Below the pieces are notes generated by a model. It did not search any database. It had not been told where the DNA came from and saw only the letters and a program-made list of their open reading frames with translations. Shown one piece after another: positions 25,145-34,857 of a DNA stretch of 64,000 nucleotides. The DNA comes from CAVTJL01 sp963735065. GTDB taxonomy: Bacteria > Pseudomonadota > Alphaproteobacteria > Geminicoccales > Geminicoccaceae. The DNA lies in the NCBI GenBank assembly GCA_963735065.1, contig CAVTJL010000007.1, positions 248,001-312,000 of the forward strand, in the 5' to 3' direction. The number at the start of each line of letters is the position of its first letter. The stretch's first letter is position 1. The translations under genes and the position numbers were made by a program.

Positions 25145-26194
25145 ATGGGCGAGCGGTTCTTCGAGCGCGTCATCGGGCTTGCCGCGCTGGCGCTCCTCAT
25201 CTTCCTGTTCCTCAGGATCCTGGCACCCTTCGTGGCGCCGCTGCTCTGGGCCATCACGCTCACCGTGTCGGTGTGGCCGCTGTTCGTGCGGCTGCGCACG
25301 CTCCTCGGCGGCCATGGCGGGCTCGCAGCCCTCCTGATGACGCTCATCCTGTTCGTCATTCTCGTCGTGCCGATCGGCATGCTGGCCCGCTCGCTGGGCG
25401 ACCAGGTGGCGGCGGTGGCCAAGGTCGCGAACGACCTCGTCACGGTAGGCCTGCCGCCGCCGCCTCACTGGCTCGCCGACGTGCCGCTCGTCGGCGATCC
25501 GCTGGACCAGCAGTGGCGCGAGACCATGGTCGACAGCCGCGCCACGCTGCGCGAGGTCCAGCCCTATATCGGCACGGCGGCCGGCTGGATCCTGGCGCGC
25601 GGGGCCGAGATCGGCTTTGCCGTCGTCCAGTTCGTGCTGGCGGTGTTCCTGGCCGGCGTCCTCTTCGTGCAGGGCGAGACCAGCGCCGACTACATGCGCC
25701 GCTTCGCCGCCCGCATCGGCAATGAGCGCACGGTGGACCTCGTCGACCTCGCCGGCGGCACGATCCGCGGCGTGGCGCTGGGCGTGGTCGGCACGGCCCT
25801 GCTCCAGGCGATGCTGGCGGCAATCATCTTCCTGGTCGCCGGCGTCCCCGGTGCCGGCCTTCTGGCGCTCCTTACCTTCATCGTGGGCATCCTGCAGCTC
25901 CCGGTGCTCCTGGTGCCGCTCCCGGTCGCGGTCTGGGTCGGCTATCAGGGCCTCACGGGATGGGCGATCTTCGTGGCCGCCGGCGGCATCTTCATCGGCA
26001 CGATCGACAACTTCATCCGGCCTGTGCTGATCCGCCAGGGAGCGGACATGCCGCTCCTCCTGATCTTCCTGGGCGTGCTGGGCGGGCTTCTGGCCTATGG
26101 GCCGATCGGCATGTTCTTCGGCGCCGTGGTCGTCGCCCTGGCCCACCGCCTGCTGACCGAATGGCTGATGAAGGGGAGCGCTGGCGATGGCTGA
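25145..26194 (+). CDS. AI-2E family (PerM-type) membrane protein
   Basis: A 349-residue polytopic inner-membrane protein of the AI-2E transporter (DUF20/PerM) family. About eight hydrophobic spans are seen in the usual pattern: a pair at the N-terminus (IGLAALALLIFLFLRILAPF and ALLMTLILFVILVVPIG), a periplasmic loop, then spans near GFAVVQFVLAVFLAG and a C-terminal block with the family's GTIDNFIRPVLI. ATG at 25145 is the first to give the N-terminal span. Family members export diverse small molecules or ions. Its last 8 bases overlap the start of the GH15 gene, so the two are co-translated. Confidence 0.88.
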   Translation: MGERFFERVIGLAALALLIFLFLRILAPFVAPLLWAITLTVSVWPLFVRLRTLLGGHGGLAALLMTLILFVILVVPIGMLARSLGDQVAAVAKVANDLVTVGLPPPPHWLADVPLVGDPLDQQWRETMVDSRATLREVQPYIGTAAGWILARGAEIGFAVVQFVLAVFLAGVLFVQGETSADYMRRFAARIGNERTVDLVDLAGGTIRGVALGVVGTALLQAMLAAIIFLVAGVPGAGLLALLTFIVGILQLPVLLVPLPVAVWVGYQGLTGWAIFVAAGGIFIGTIDNFIRPVLIRQGADMPLLLIFLGVLGGLLAYGPIGMFFGAVVVALAHRLLTEWLMKGSAGDG

Positions 26195-28475
26195 TCTGGC
26201 ACCGGGGGGACCCGGCATAGCACCTACCTGGACCTCGAGCGCCAAGGACCTCGTCACGACTGCCTGCGAGGGCTCGAGCCGCCTGTGGGCGACGCTGGGC
26301 TTCGGCATCGTCAACGAGGTCTTCTGGCCCTCGACCGGCAGCCCGCAGATCCGCGACCTGGGCTTCATCATCGGCCTCGACGATGGCAGCTGGGTCGAGG
26401 TCAAGCGCGCCCACGCCTACACGATCGGCACGCCCCGCCCCTACATCCCGCTGCCCGAGATCGTCCACGAGGGCCAAGGCTACCGGCTCGTCCTCGAGGT
26501 CCTCCCCGACCCGCAGCGCGACGTCCTCCTCATCCGCTACCGCCTCACCGCCAAGGGCCGGCTCTACGTGCTGCTGGCCCCGCATCTCGGCAGCAACGGC
26601 TGGGACAACACCGCCTGGGTGGAGGACGAGCTCTTTGCGGTCGCCGATCACTACACGCTCTGCCTCGCGGCCGAGCACGGCTTCAGCCGTGGCAGCGCCG
26701 GCTTCGTCGGCGCCTCCGACGGCTGGCAGGACTTCGACAAGAACGGCCGGATGACCTGGACCTATGATCGGGCGGAGACCGGCAACGTCGCCCTGATGGG
26801 CGAGCTCACCAGTGCCGAGGGCGTGCTGGCGCTGGGCTTCGCCGAGCATGTCGAGGGGGCGAGCCTGCTTGCCCGCTCCAGCATCGCGCAGGGCTACGAC
26901 GATGTGCGCGAGGCCTTCGTGCGCGGCTGGCGGCAATGGGGCGAGGGCCTCGAGGTCGGCAATGCCTCACCCAAGGTCGCGCGCGAGGCGCAGCTCTCCG
27001 CCACCGTCATCAAGATCCACGACGACCGCAACTATCCGGGCTCGGTGGTGGCGAGCCTGAGCGTGCCCTGGGGCAACGCCAGCAACGATCCGGGCGGCTA
27101 CCATCTGGTCTGGACGCGGGACGCGGTCGAGGCCGGCCTCGCCTACGTGGCGGTGGGGCGCCAGCAGGACGCGCGGCGCATGCTGGCCTACCTGATCGCG
27201 ACCCAGCTCCCCGATGGCCGCTGGGCGCAGAACCATTTCCCCGACGGCCGCCCCTACTGGACCGGCATCCAGCTCGACGAGATCGGCTTTCCCGTCATCT
27301 ACGCGGCAAAGCTCCTGGAGCTCGGGGTCATGGGGCGCACGCCGGCCGTCGAGGCCATGGTGCGCGCGGCCGCCACCTTCCTCGCCCGCTCGGGGCCCTC
27401 GAGCCCCCAGGACCGCTGGGAGGAGAATGCCGGCCTCAACCCCTTCACGCTCGCGGTCGAGGTGGCGGCGCTGGTGGCCGCGGTCGAGTTCGTGGACGCC
27501 GACGAGGACGCCTACCTCCTCTCGCTCGCCGACTACTGGAACGAGCGCATCGAGGACTGGACCTTTGTCAGCGGCGGGCCGCTCGCCGACGGCGGCGAGG
27601 GCTACTATGTCCGCCTGTCGCCCACTGCCGATGGGCCGCTCGTCGGCCGCGTCGACATCCGCAACCGGGTGGGCCTGTCGCTCGAGCCTGCGGCCCTGGT
27701 CGGGCTCGAGTTCATGTACCTCGCCCGCCTGGGCCTGCGCCGCGCCGACGACCCGAAGCTCAAGGCCACGCTGGCGGTGGTCGAGCGGGTGCTGCGCGTC
27801 GACACGCCGGCGGGCCCCGCCTACCACCGCTACAACGAGGACGGCTATGGCGAGCACGAGGATGGCGGGCCGTTCGACGGCACCGGCATCGGCCGCGCCT
27901 GGCCGCTCCTGACCGGCGAGCGCGGCCATTTCGAGCTGCTCCTGGGCGGCGATCCGATGCCCTACCTCGAGGCCATGACCGCCATGACCGGCCCGGGCGG
28001 CCTGCTGCCCGAGCAGGTGTGGGACACCGATCCGATCCCCGGGCGCTTCCTCGTTCCCGGCAAGCCCACCGGCAGCGCCATGCCGCTGGTGTGGGCCCAT
28101 GCCGAGCTCTTGAAGCTTCTGACCGCGGAAAAGCGCCGCGAGCCGCTCGAGCTGCTGGAGGCGGTGCGATCCCGCTACAACTTCCAGCGGCCCGAGGCCG
28201 ACACCTGGCACTGGCGCGTCGCCACCCCCTTCAAGGCGATGCCCGCCGGCCGCGACCTCCTGGTCGAGCACGACCATCCCTTCATCCTCCACCGCGGCTT
28301 CGACGGCTGGCAGGAGGCGCAGGACGTGCCCTCGACACCGCTTCCCTTCGGCCTCCAGGGTGTCCGCCTCGAGCGCGGCGCGCTCGCCTCGCGGCACAGC
28401 GTCCAGCTGGCCCTGCGCCACGCCGTGACGGGCGAGCGCATCGGCGAGGACGCGGAGATCGCGCTCGGCGGCTGA
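26187..28475 (+). CDS. GH15 glucoamylase / glucodextranase-like glucan 1,4-alpha-glucosidase
   Basis: A 762-residue enzyme that removes glucose from the non-reducing ends of alpha-glucans. The N-terminal beta-sandwich (about 1-270) contains GSPQIRDLGF and is followed by the (alpha/alpha)6 barrel. The general acid is in DRWEEN (Glu412/413) and the base in LLPEQVWD (Glu609); both are intact. HLVWTRDAVEAGLAYV and LPDGRWAQNHFPDG are typical of bacterial GH15. There is no signal peptide, so it is probably cytoplasmic and acts on glycogen or imported maltodextrin. The start overlaps the PerM-like gene by 8 bases. Free glucose could feed the same pools as the GH65/pgmB cassette 22 kb away. Confidence 0.9.
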   Translation: MADLAPGGPGIAPTWTSSAKDLVTTACEGSSRLWATLGFGIVNEVFWPSTGSPQIRDLGFIIGLDDGSWVEVKRAHAYTIGTPRPYIPLPEIVHEGQGYRLVLEVLPDPQRDVLLIRYRLTAKGRLYVLLAPHLGSNGWDNTAWVEDELFAVADHYTLCLAAEHGFSRGSAGFVGASDGWQDFDKNGRMTWTYDRAETGNVALMGELTSAEGVLALGFAEHVEGASLLARSSIAQGYDDVREAFVRGWRQWGEGLEVGNASPKVAREAQLSATVIKIHDDRNYPGSVVASLSVPWGNASNDPGGYHLVWTRDAVEAGLAYVAVGRQQDARRMLAYLIATQLPDGRWAQNHFPDGRPYWTGIQLDEIGFPVIYAAKLLELGVMGRTPAVEAMVRAAATFLARSGPSSPQDRWEENAGLNPFTLAVEVAALVAAVEFVDADEDAYLLSLADYWNERIEDWTFVSGGPLADGGEGYYVRLSPTADGPLVGRVDIRNRVGLSLEPAALVGLEFMYLARLGLRRADDPKLKATLAVVERVLRVDTPAGPAYHRYNEDGYGEHEDGGPFDGTGIGRAWPLLTGERGHFELLLGGDPMPYLEAMTAMTGPGGLLPEQVWDTDPIPGRFLVPGKPTGSAMPLVWAHAELLKLLTAEKRREPLELLEAVRSRYNFQRPEADTWHWRVATPFKAMPAGRDLLVEHDHPFILHRGFDGWQEAQDVPSTPLPFGLQGVRLERGALASRHSVQLALRHAVTGERIGEDAEIALGG

Positions 28476-28486
28476 GAGAAGCCCGG

Positions 28487-29422
28487 CTAGCTTGCGGTCA
28501 GGGTCAGGCTCACCGTCTGGCCCGACTGCACCTGGGCTGTCGCCTGCGCCGCGACGTCCTTGCCGTCCAGCATCTTGGCAGCGAGCTTGACGGCACACGG
28601 TCCCGGCTGGAGGGAGGCTCGGCCGCTCCCCTTGGCGTCGACCGTGACAGCCGTTCCGTCGGCGGTCAGCTTGACGCTGTCGGAGGCGAGATCGCCGTAG
28701 TTGACGATCGCGACCTCGAGCGTGCCCGGGACCTCGTCGTAGCGGTGGAAGCGGTTCTGGCGGTCGAAGGCGACGAGGCTCACCTTCAGGCTGTCGGCCC
28801 AGACCTGGGTCTCACGCTCGACGGTGGCCTCGACGGCATCGACGAAGTCGCGGTGGAGGTCGACGAGGATCTTCCTGTCGGCCGGGCCGATGGGCGCGCC
28901 GCTATCCAGCAGCGCGAGCCGGCCGATCCAGTCGTAGCGAAAGCGTGCGAGGCGACGGACGAGGTCCGCCTGGCTCAGGCGGTAGCGCATCCAGCTCGTC
29001 GAGTAGCCGAAGAAGTTGTCGAGGGCGACAAGGAGGCCGGCGATCGCCAGCAGGATGTAGCCCACCTGGGCGATGTTCGAGCGGATCCAGATCAGGGCGC
29101 CGTCGATCGGCGGAATCGACGCGAGTGGCGGCAGGATCGAGCCGGCGAGCGGAGCCAGGGCGGCAATGCCCGCCAGCACGATGGCGACGCCCCTGATTCC
29201 CCGCGCGACCTTGCCCATGCGGCGGGCCTTGTCGTCGTACCAGTCGATCCGCGACTGGGTCGCGCGCACGGTCGCGACGAACAGCTCGTGCAACGTCTCG
29301 TTGAGCCGCTCTGCGCTCCAGTCGGCCGGCAGCGCCGGAAATGGCAGGACGTTGGCCGGAAAGCCCAAAGGCGCATCTTCCCAGGGCGAGATGCGTTGTT
29401 GCTTGCCCACCGATTCTGCCAT
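28487..29422 (-). CDS. SLATT/DUF4231-like two-TM protein with beta-rich C-terminal domain
   Basis: A 311-residue protein, not confidently named. Residues 45-170 look like a SLATT-type unit: a helix with RIDWYDDKARRMGK, TM1 (about 76-100), a short loop, TM2 (about 120-138) ending in LDNFFGYSTSWMRYR, and a helix QADLVRRLARFRYDWIG. SLATT domains are predicted pore-forming effectors in nucleotide-signal immune systems, usually beside a cyclase or SLOG gene; none is present here. The last ~85 residues are rich in Val, Thr and Ala with a beta-sandwich pattern (GTLEVAIVNYGDL). ATG start with a GGGG-rich upstream region. It converges with the GH15 gene, separated by 11 bases. Confidence 0.72.
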   Translation of the reverse strand: MAESVGKQQRISPWEDAPLGFPANVLPFPALPADWSAERLNETLHELFVATVRATQSRIDWYDDKARRMGKVARGIRGVAIVLAGIAALAPLAGSILPPLASIPPIDGALIWIRSNIAQVGYILLAIAGLLVALDNFFGYSTSWMRYRLSQADLVRRLARFRYDWIGRLALLDSGAPIGPADRKILVDLHRDFVDAVEATVERETQVWADSLKVSLVAFDRQNRFHRYDEVPGTLEVAIVNYGDLASDSVKLTADGTAVTVDAKGSGRASLQPGPCAVKLAAKMLDGKDVAAQATAQVQSGQTVSLTLTAS

Positions 29423-29634
29423 CGGCTTTCCCCCCTGTCGCCGGCCAACGCGTCGCTTACTCTGTGGCGATGCAACGATCGCTGAGGCCAGTGATCAGCT
29501 TAGCGCAATTGCAAAGCGTCGGCTGTGCTCTTCGGCACAATCGCCGAGCGGACGGGCTCTACCTGCGCCCGAGGCGTAAACGCCTCATCGTACTTTCGTC
29601 GACCTCGCTCCACCGAGACCGTTCTGGTCTCTGC

Positions 29635-30054
29635 TCATCGCTTTGAGCGGGAGCGCTCTACACTGACCGGCATGCCGCGGGAGATCGAGTTGCTGACGGT
29701 CGAGGCGGCCTTCGCCCGCTCGACCAGGGTCCCGAGATCGGCGTCCGGCTCCACGGCCTCGATAGCGACCTCGACGGCGGCGCCGGTCGCACGGAGCGGG
29801 TCGCCGTCGAATGTCACCGTCACATCGACGGCAAGCGAGGAGAGCCGGATGCCCATCTCGTGGGCCACATAGCGGAGATCGTTGCAGAGACATCCGCCGA
29901 TGGCGAGCCCGAGGAGCTGGCCGCCGTTGAAGCCGAGCCCCTGGCCACCAGCCTTGCCCTCCGGGCGATCCACAATCACCGTGTGAGCTCCCGCCCAGCC
30001 GACCGATGCCTCGGTCTCCGCAATACCCCGCAGCTTGACGACCATCGTGGTCAT
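29635..30054 (-). CDS. OsmC-family protein with second cysteine missing
   Basis: A 139-residue OsmC/Ohr-fold protein. It contains GFNGGQLLGLAIGGCLCNDL, the core helix with the first reactive Cys, then AVDVTVTFDG and the C-terminal helix with VERAKAASTVSNSI. In OsmC and Ohr peroxidases this last stretch is usually CPVSN; here the Cys position is Ser, so the classical dithiol peroxidase cycle is unlikely. It may be a YhfA-like relative with another function. ATG at 30054 is chosen because the family starts about here; nine bases downstream lies another ATG. Upstream it overlaps the promoter area of the divergent zinc peptidase. Confidence 0.82.
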   Translation of the reverse strand: MTTMVVKLRGIAETEASVGWAGAHTVIVDRPEGKAGGQGLGFNGGQLLGLAIGGCLCNDLRYVAHEMGIRLSSLAVDVTVTFDGDPLRATGAAVEVAIEAVEPDADLGTLVERAKAASTVSNSISRGMPVSVERSRSKR

Positions 30055-30215
30055 GCGACCCGTCCCCGGATGCCCTGGGCGGCTAATCCATGCGGAACGC
30101 ATCAGCGATGGAGCGCCTTCCCCGAGATCGTTAAACTGACGGTGCGACGAGCAGCAGGCAAGGCGCCCTGGTGCGCCGGAACCGAGCACAGGCTCGACGC
30201 CACGGAGACAAGGCC

Positions 30216-31070
30216 ATGCGGGACGACGATCTTCGGGCCTCGAGCAATATCGAGGACAGGCGCGGCAGGGGCGGTGCCGTCAAGGGCGGCCTCGGCATCG
30301 GCGCCATCCTCGTGCTCACCCTGATCGGCTGGGCCACCGGCATCGACCCGCGCATGCTGATCGGCGGCGCCGAGCTCGTGACGGGCGGCGGCGGAGGTGG
30401 CCAGAGCATGCCGGCGCAGCAGGGCACGCCAACCGACGAGACGGGCCTCTTCGTCGCGCGGGTGCTGGGCGAGACCGAGGACGTCTGGAGCCAGATCCTG
30501 CCCGAGCAGGCCGACATGCAATACCGCAAGCCGGTGCTCGTGCTCTTCTCGGGCGTCACGCAGTCCGGCTGCGGCACCGCCCAATCGGCCATGGGCCCGT
30601 TCTACTGCCCGAACGACCAGAAGCTCTATCTCGACACGTCCTTCTTCCAGGACATGGAGCGCCGCCTCGGCGGCGGCGGCGCCTTCCCCGACGCCTACGT
30701 GATCGCCCACGAGGTCGGCCACCACGTCCAGAACCTGCTGGGCCTGCTGGCGAAGGTCCAGCGCGCGCGGGCGCAGGCGGACGAGCGCACCTCCAACGCC
30801 ATCTCGGTCCAGACCGAGCTGATGGCGGATTGCCTGGCCGGCGTGTGGGCCTATCAGATGAACGAGCGCCACCAGAACATCGACGACAACGACGTGCGCG
30901 AGGCGGTCAGCACGGCAGCGGCGATCGGCGACGACCGCCTCGCCCGGCAGGCCGGGCGGGGTGCCGTCGTTCCCGACAGCTTCACCCACGGCAGCTCGGC
31001 GCAGCGGGTCGACTGGCTGACCCGCGGCCTGCGCAGCGGCGAGATCCGGGACTGCAACACGTTCAGGTAA
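30216..31070 (+). CDS. YpfJ/KPN_02809-type neutral zinc metallopeptidase
   Basis: A 284-residue membrane-anchored metallopeptidase family member. It starts with SSNIEDRRGRGGAVKGGLG, then one TM segment (about 26-45) and a Gly/Gln-rich linker. The catalytic zinc site is VIAHEVGHHVQNLLG (HEXXH). The conserved MGPFYCPNDQKLYLDTSFF and the third-ligand region TELMADCLAGVWA complete the active site. The C-terminus has FTHGSSAQRVDWLTRG, strongly conserved in the family. ATG at 30216 is preferred over one 45 bases upstream because GGAGA is properly spaced. Substrates are unknown; the catalytic domain should face the periplasm. Confidence 0.92.
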   Translation: MRDDDLRASSNIEDRRGRGGAVKGGLGIGAILVLTLIGWATGIDPRMLIGGAELVTGGGGGGQSMPAQQGTPTDETGLFVARVLGETEDVWSQILPEQADMQYRKPVLVLFSGVTQSGCGTAQSAMGPFYCPNDQKLYLDTSFFQDMERRLGGGGAFPDAYVIAHEVGHHVQNLLGLLAKVQRARAQADERTSNAISVQTELMADCLAGVWAYQMNERHQNIDDNDVREAVSTAAAIGDDRLARQAGRGAVVPDSFTHGSSAQRVDWLTRGLRSGEIRDCNTFR

Positions 31071-31101
31071 AGGACGGGCCGAGCGCCGATGCTGCTGCCG
31101 T

Positions 31102-31542
31102 TCAGCCGGACGAGGCGACGCGCTCGAACTCGATCAGATAGACGACCTCCTCGCCGGTGACGGGGTCCGGAGCGGGCGCGCCCCGTATCGTCAGGCGGTC
31201 GCCCTCGAGCTTGTAGAAGCGGACGAGGTCGGTGCCGGTCCAGGACTGGTTCCAGGAAGCATCGACGTGATGAACGACTTTCTCGCCGTCGACAGTGTAG
31301 CTTGCTGCGTAGGCCAGCATGCTGTCGAAGAGCCGTTCTTTTTCCTCGCTCGTGGGCAGCGGGCCCGCCGGAGCCGGCCGACCGCTCTGCATCACCACGG
31401 CCATCATCCGGCCGTCGGCGTGATAGGCGATGTAGCCGTCCGGATCGGGCCCGAGCACATCCGACCTGGCGCCCGTCGCGACGACCTCGCGAACCCAGGC
31501 CTTCATCCTCCACGTGCCGAGAAGAGCATTCGCGTCGCTCAT
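31102..31542 (-). CDS. Lipocalin-like domain protein
   Basis: A 146-residue protein with the pattern of the lipocalin-like (Lipocalin_5) family: LLGTWRMKAWV at the start, DPDGYIAYHADGRMMAVVM, then SYTVDGEKVVHHVDASWNQSW and YKLEGDRLTIRGAP near the end. These are typical beta-barrel turns of this small-ligand-binding fold. There is no signal peptide, so it is cytoplasmic. ATG at 31542 has AGAGGTG upstream; an upstream in-frame extension has no family similarity. It is in the same direction as the MOSC gene 87 bases upstream. The ligand is unknown. Confidence 0.82.
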   Translation of the reverse strand: MSDANALLGTWRMKAWVREVVATGARSDVLGPDPDGYIAYHADGRMMAVVMQSGRPAPAGPLPTSEEKERLFDSMLAYAASYTVDGEKVVHHVDASWNQSWTGTDLVRFYKLEGDRLTIRGAPAPDPVTGEEVVYLIEFERVASSG

Positions 31543-31628
31543 GTCACCTCTTTCTCCCAGTGCCCTGACGCCGTGGCCGGCGTGCCCGGTCGAGGCTGAG
31601 CAAGCGACCTTGCCGGGACGGCCACCGC

Positions 31629-32411
31629 TCACAGAAGACGGATCGGATCGCCCTTGCGCACGACGCCTTCGACGAGCACGGCAGCATAGACCCCGATCAT
31701 GCCCTGGTGGGCCGTCTTGACGTGCCGAAGAAGACTCTGGTCGGTGGCGGCCGTCTCGGGGTCGATCGTGATCATCTTGCAGCGCGGATCGCGCTCGAGG
31801 ATGGCGAGCCGCAGCCGGTCGCCGATCTGGAGCGTCCTGCCGACCAGCTCGTCCTCGCGGTACGGCCGATCGTCGGCCCAGTCGGCGTAGAGGTTGGCGC
31901 GGAAGCGGCGGCGGTCCATCGCCCTGCCCAGCTCCTGGCCCAGCCCCCGGACCGTGGCGTTGCCGATGAGCGAGATGGGCCGGCAGTCGTAGACGCCGCG
32001 CTCGCTGAAGCGCAGCGCCACCGCATAGCCGGCACGGCGCTCGAGCTCGGCCTTGAGCTCGGCGGAGTCGAGCGGCAGCGTCCGGCCCTCGGGCGTCGTC
32101 ACCTCGACCGCGAAGGCCTCGGCACCGGGAAAGACGGGAACGACGCCCGGCCCCATGCCGAGGGAGGCGTCGAGATCGCGCGGCAGCGTCGCGGCGCCGG
32201 CCTCGCGGAAGCGCGGGCGAAAGAGCAAAAGATCCTCCTGCTCGCGGCCGGTGTGCCAGGGAAAGCCCTTCGGCCCCGGGTCGCGGACGAAGGCATGAAC
32301 GCGATCGCCCATCAATCCCGTGAACCCGACGAAGGCTTCCTCGAGCTCCTCGCCTGCCATGCTCTTGACCGGGTAGCGGCAGACGGTCTCGACCTTGCCG
32401 ATCTCCTCCAA
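31629..32411 (-). CDS. MOSC domain-containing protein
   Basis: A 260-residue protein with an N-terminal MOSC-N beta-barrel (IGKVETVCRYPVKSMAGEEL) and a MOSC domain that carries the conserved Cys in RDPRCKMITIDPETA, the probable molybdenum cofactor sulfur carrier or ligand residue. The arrangement resembles mARC/YcbX N-terminal halves, but no ferredoxin domain follows. It may act in molybdenum-cofactor-dependent reduction of N-hydroxylated compounds; a molybdenum hydroxylase large subunit occurs in this window but 20 kb away. ATG start with a moderate AGGAG-like site (GGGTCTTGGAGG). Confidence 0.87.
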   Translation of the reverse strand: MEEIGKVETVCRYPVKSMAGEELEEAFVGFTGLMGDRVHAFVRDPGPKGFPWHTGREQEDLLLFRPRFREAGAATLPRDLDASLGMGPGVVPVFPGAEAFAVEVTTPEGRTLPLDSAELKAELERRAGYAVALRFSERGVYDCRPISLIGNATVRGLGQELGRAMDRRRFRANLYADWADDRPYREDELVGRTLQIGDRLRLAILERDPRCKMITIDPETAATDQSLLRHVKTAHQGMIGVYAAVLVEGVVRKGDPIRLL

Positions 32412-32543
32412 GACCCTGCTCCTTGATTCTCAGCCATTGCCCGACGGGCTGACCTTACCCTATCGAGGCGCCGCCGCGGACGCACGCCGCAGGCTTCCTG
32501 CACGAGCACGCCCCCTCCCGGGCCCGGCCCGGAGGGCACAGCA

Positions 32544-33546
32544 TTGACCGAGCATCCGACCGACAGCCTGCCCGACGCGCATCGCCAGCTCGTGCTCCGG
32601 GCGCTCGACACCGCCTTCGGGGCCACCCGGATCGATGCGATCGTGCCTGTTGGCGGCGGAGCGTCAGGGGCGTTTCCCTATCGGGTCGACATCGGCGAGC
32701 GGCGCTATCTCGCGAGGATCGAAGGCCCGGCCAGCCCCCTTCGCAACCCCCACCAGTACGAGTCCATGCGCATCGCCGCCGAGGCGGGGATCGCGCCCCG
32801 GGCCCACCTGATCGACGAGGCGGCCCGCATCGCCATCGTGGACTTCATCGATGAGCGGCCGCTTGGCAGCTTTCCCGGTGGCCCGTGCGCGATTGGCGAG
32901 GGCGCTGGGCAAGCTCCGGCGCCGCGTGCAGGAGACGGCGCCGTTTCCCCATTTCGTCGAGTATCCGGAGCTCGTCGCCCGTCTGTGGGCGTGGGTCTGT
33001 CGCACCGGGCTCTTCGCACCCGGCGTGCTCGACCCCTACACCGAGCGTCTGGAGGACATCCGCGCCACCTGCCGCTGGGATCCGGCGGAAGCCGTCTCCA
33101 GCCACAACGATCCCGTGCCGCGCAATCTTCTCTTCGATGGCACGCGGCTGTGGCTGATCGACTGGGAGTCGGCCTGCTCCAACGACCCTCTCGTCGATGT
33201 GGCGATCATGCTCGACAACCTTGCGCCCACGCCCGAGCTGGAGCGGGTGCTGATCGAGGCGTGGCTCGGCGGCACCCCGGACGGCGCGCTCCTGGACAGG
33301 CTGGCGTCCGTGCGCGCGCTGACGCGCCTCTACTATGCGGGCGTCCTGCTCAGCGCCTCCGCGGCGGCCTCCGGGCCGATCGCCGACGAGGATCTCGCGG
33401 CGCCGACGCCGCCCGAGCTTCGACGGATGCTCCGTGAAGGCCGGGTAAGGCCCGGCACGCCGGCCGCCAAGCACCTCCTCGGCAAGATGTACCTCAGCTC
33501 CTTCCTGACCGAGGCGCCGCCGCCGGGCCTCGACGCTGCCGTCTGA
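32544..33546 (+). pseudogene. Aminoglycoside phosphotransferase-family kinase, frameshifted
   Basis: Two frames together give one APH/choline kinase-like protein. The first, starting at a TTG (32544), has the N-lobe with GGGASGAFPYRVDIGERRYLA and runs to IVDFIDERPL. Near 32862-32870 the reading must skip one base to continue as AAFPVARARLARALGKLRRR, then the catalytic loop SSHNDPVPRNLLFDG (HxDxxxxN) and LIDWESACSNDPL (metal-binding Asp) and ends at 33546. Without the shift the first frame degenerates. This means either a real inactivating +1 insertion (one extra G in CTTGGCAGC) or a sequencing error; no slippery site typical of programmed frameshifting is seen. Substrate is unknown. Confidence 0.78.
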
Positions 33547-33588
33547 CGGCGGCATCGAGACCCTGGCCACGCGATCCGGCGCGGGGGC

Positions 33589-34617
<1,029 letters not shown>

Positions 34618-34857
34618 GCCATCCGTCTCCGTCGGTTGGTGGCGCGGATTTCCCGCGCCTTGGGGCGTGCATTGGCCTCGTCCGGCCTCCTCGGACCGCG
34701 CACGGGGCTCGGCAGGCGTGGGTCACGTGGCCAGCGAGGCGCGCGGATCAAGCCCCGCCTCGCGCAGGCCCGGTCTGCAGCAGCGGGCCGGCCGGGTGGG
34801 CGGCTGGCCGGCGATAGCCTATAGAGCCACGTGGAAGCCTGGAGGGAAGAGCGGCGC

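Noticed and set aside
30072..30110. GGAAC upstream of the zinc peptidase gene as an EcfG promoter.
   Set aside because: The nearest CGTT is 29 bases away instead of 16-17, and no other -10 is visible.
32850..32880. Programmed frameshifting in the APH-type gene.
   Set aside because: No slippery heptamer or Shine-Dalgarno-like stimulator is present; a simple insertion or sequencing error explains it better.
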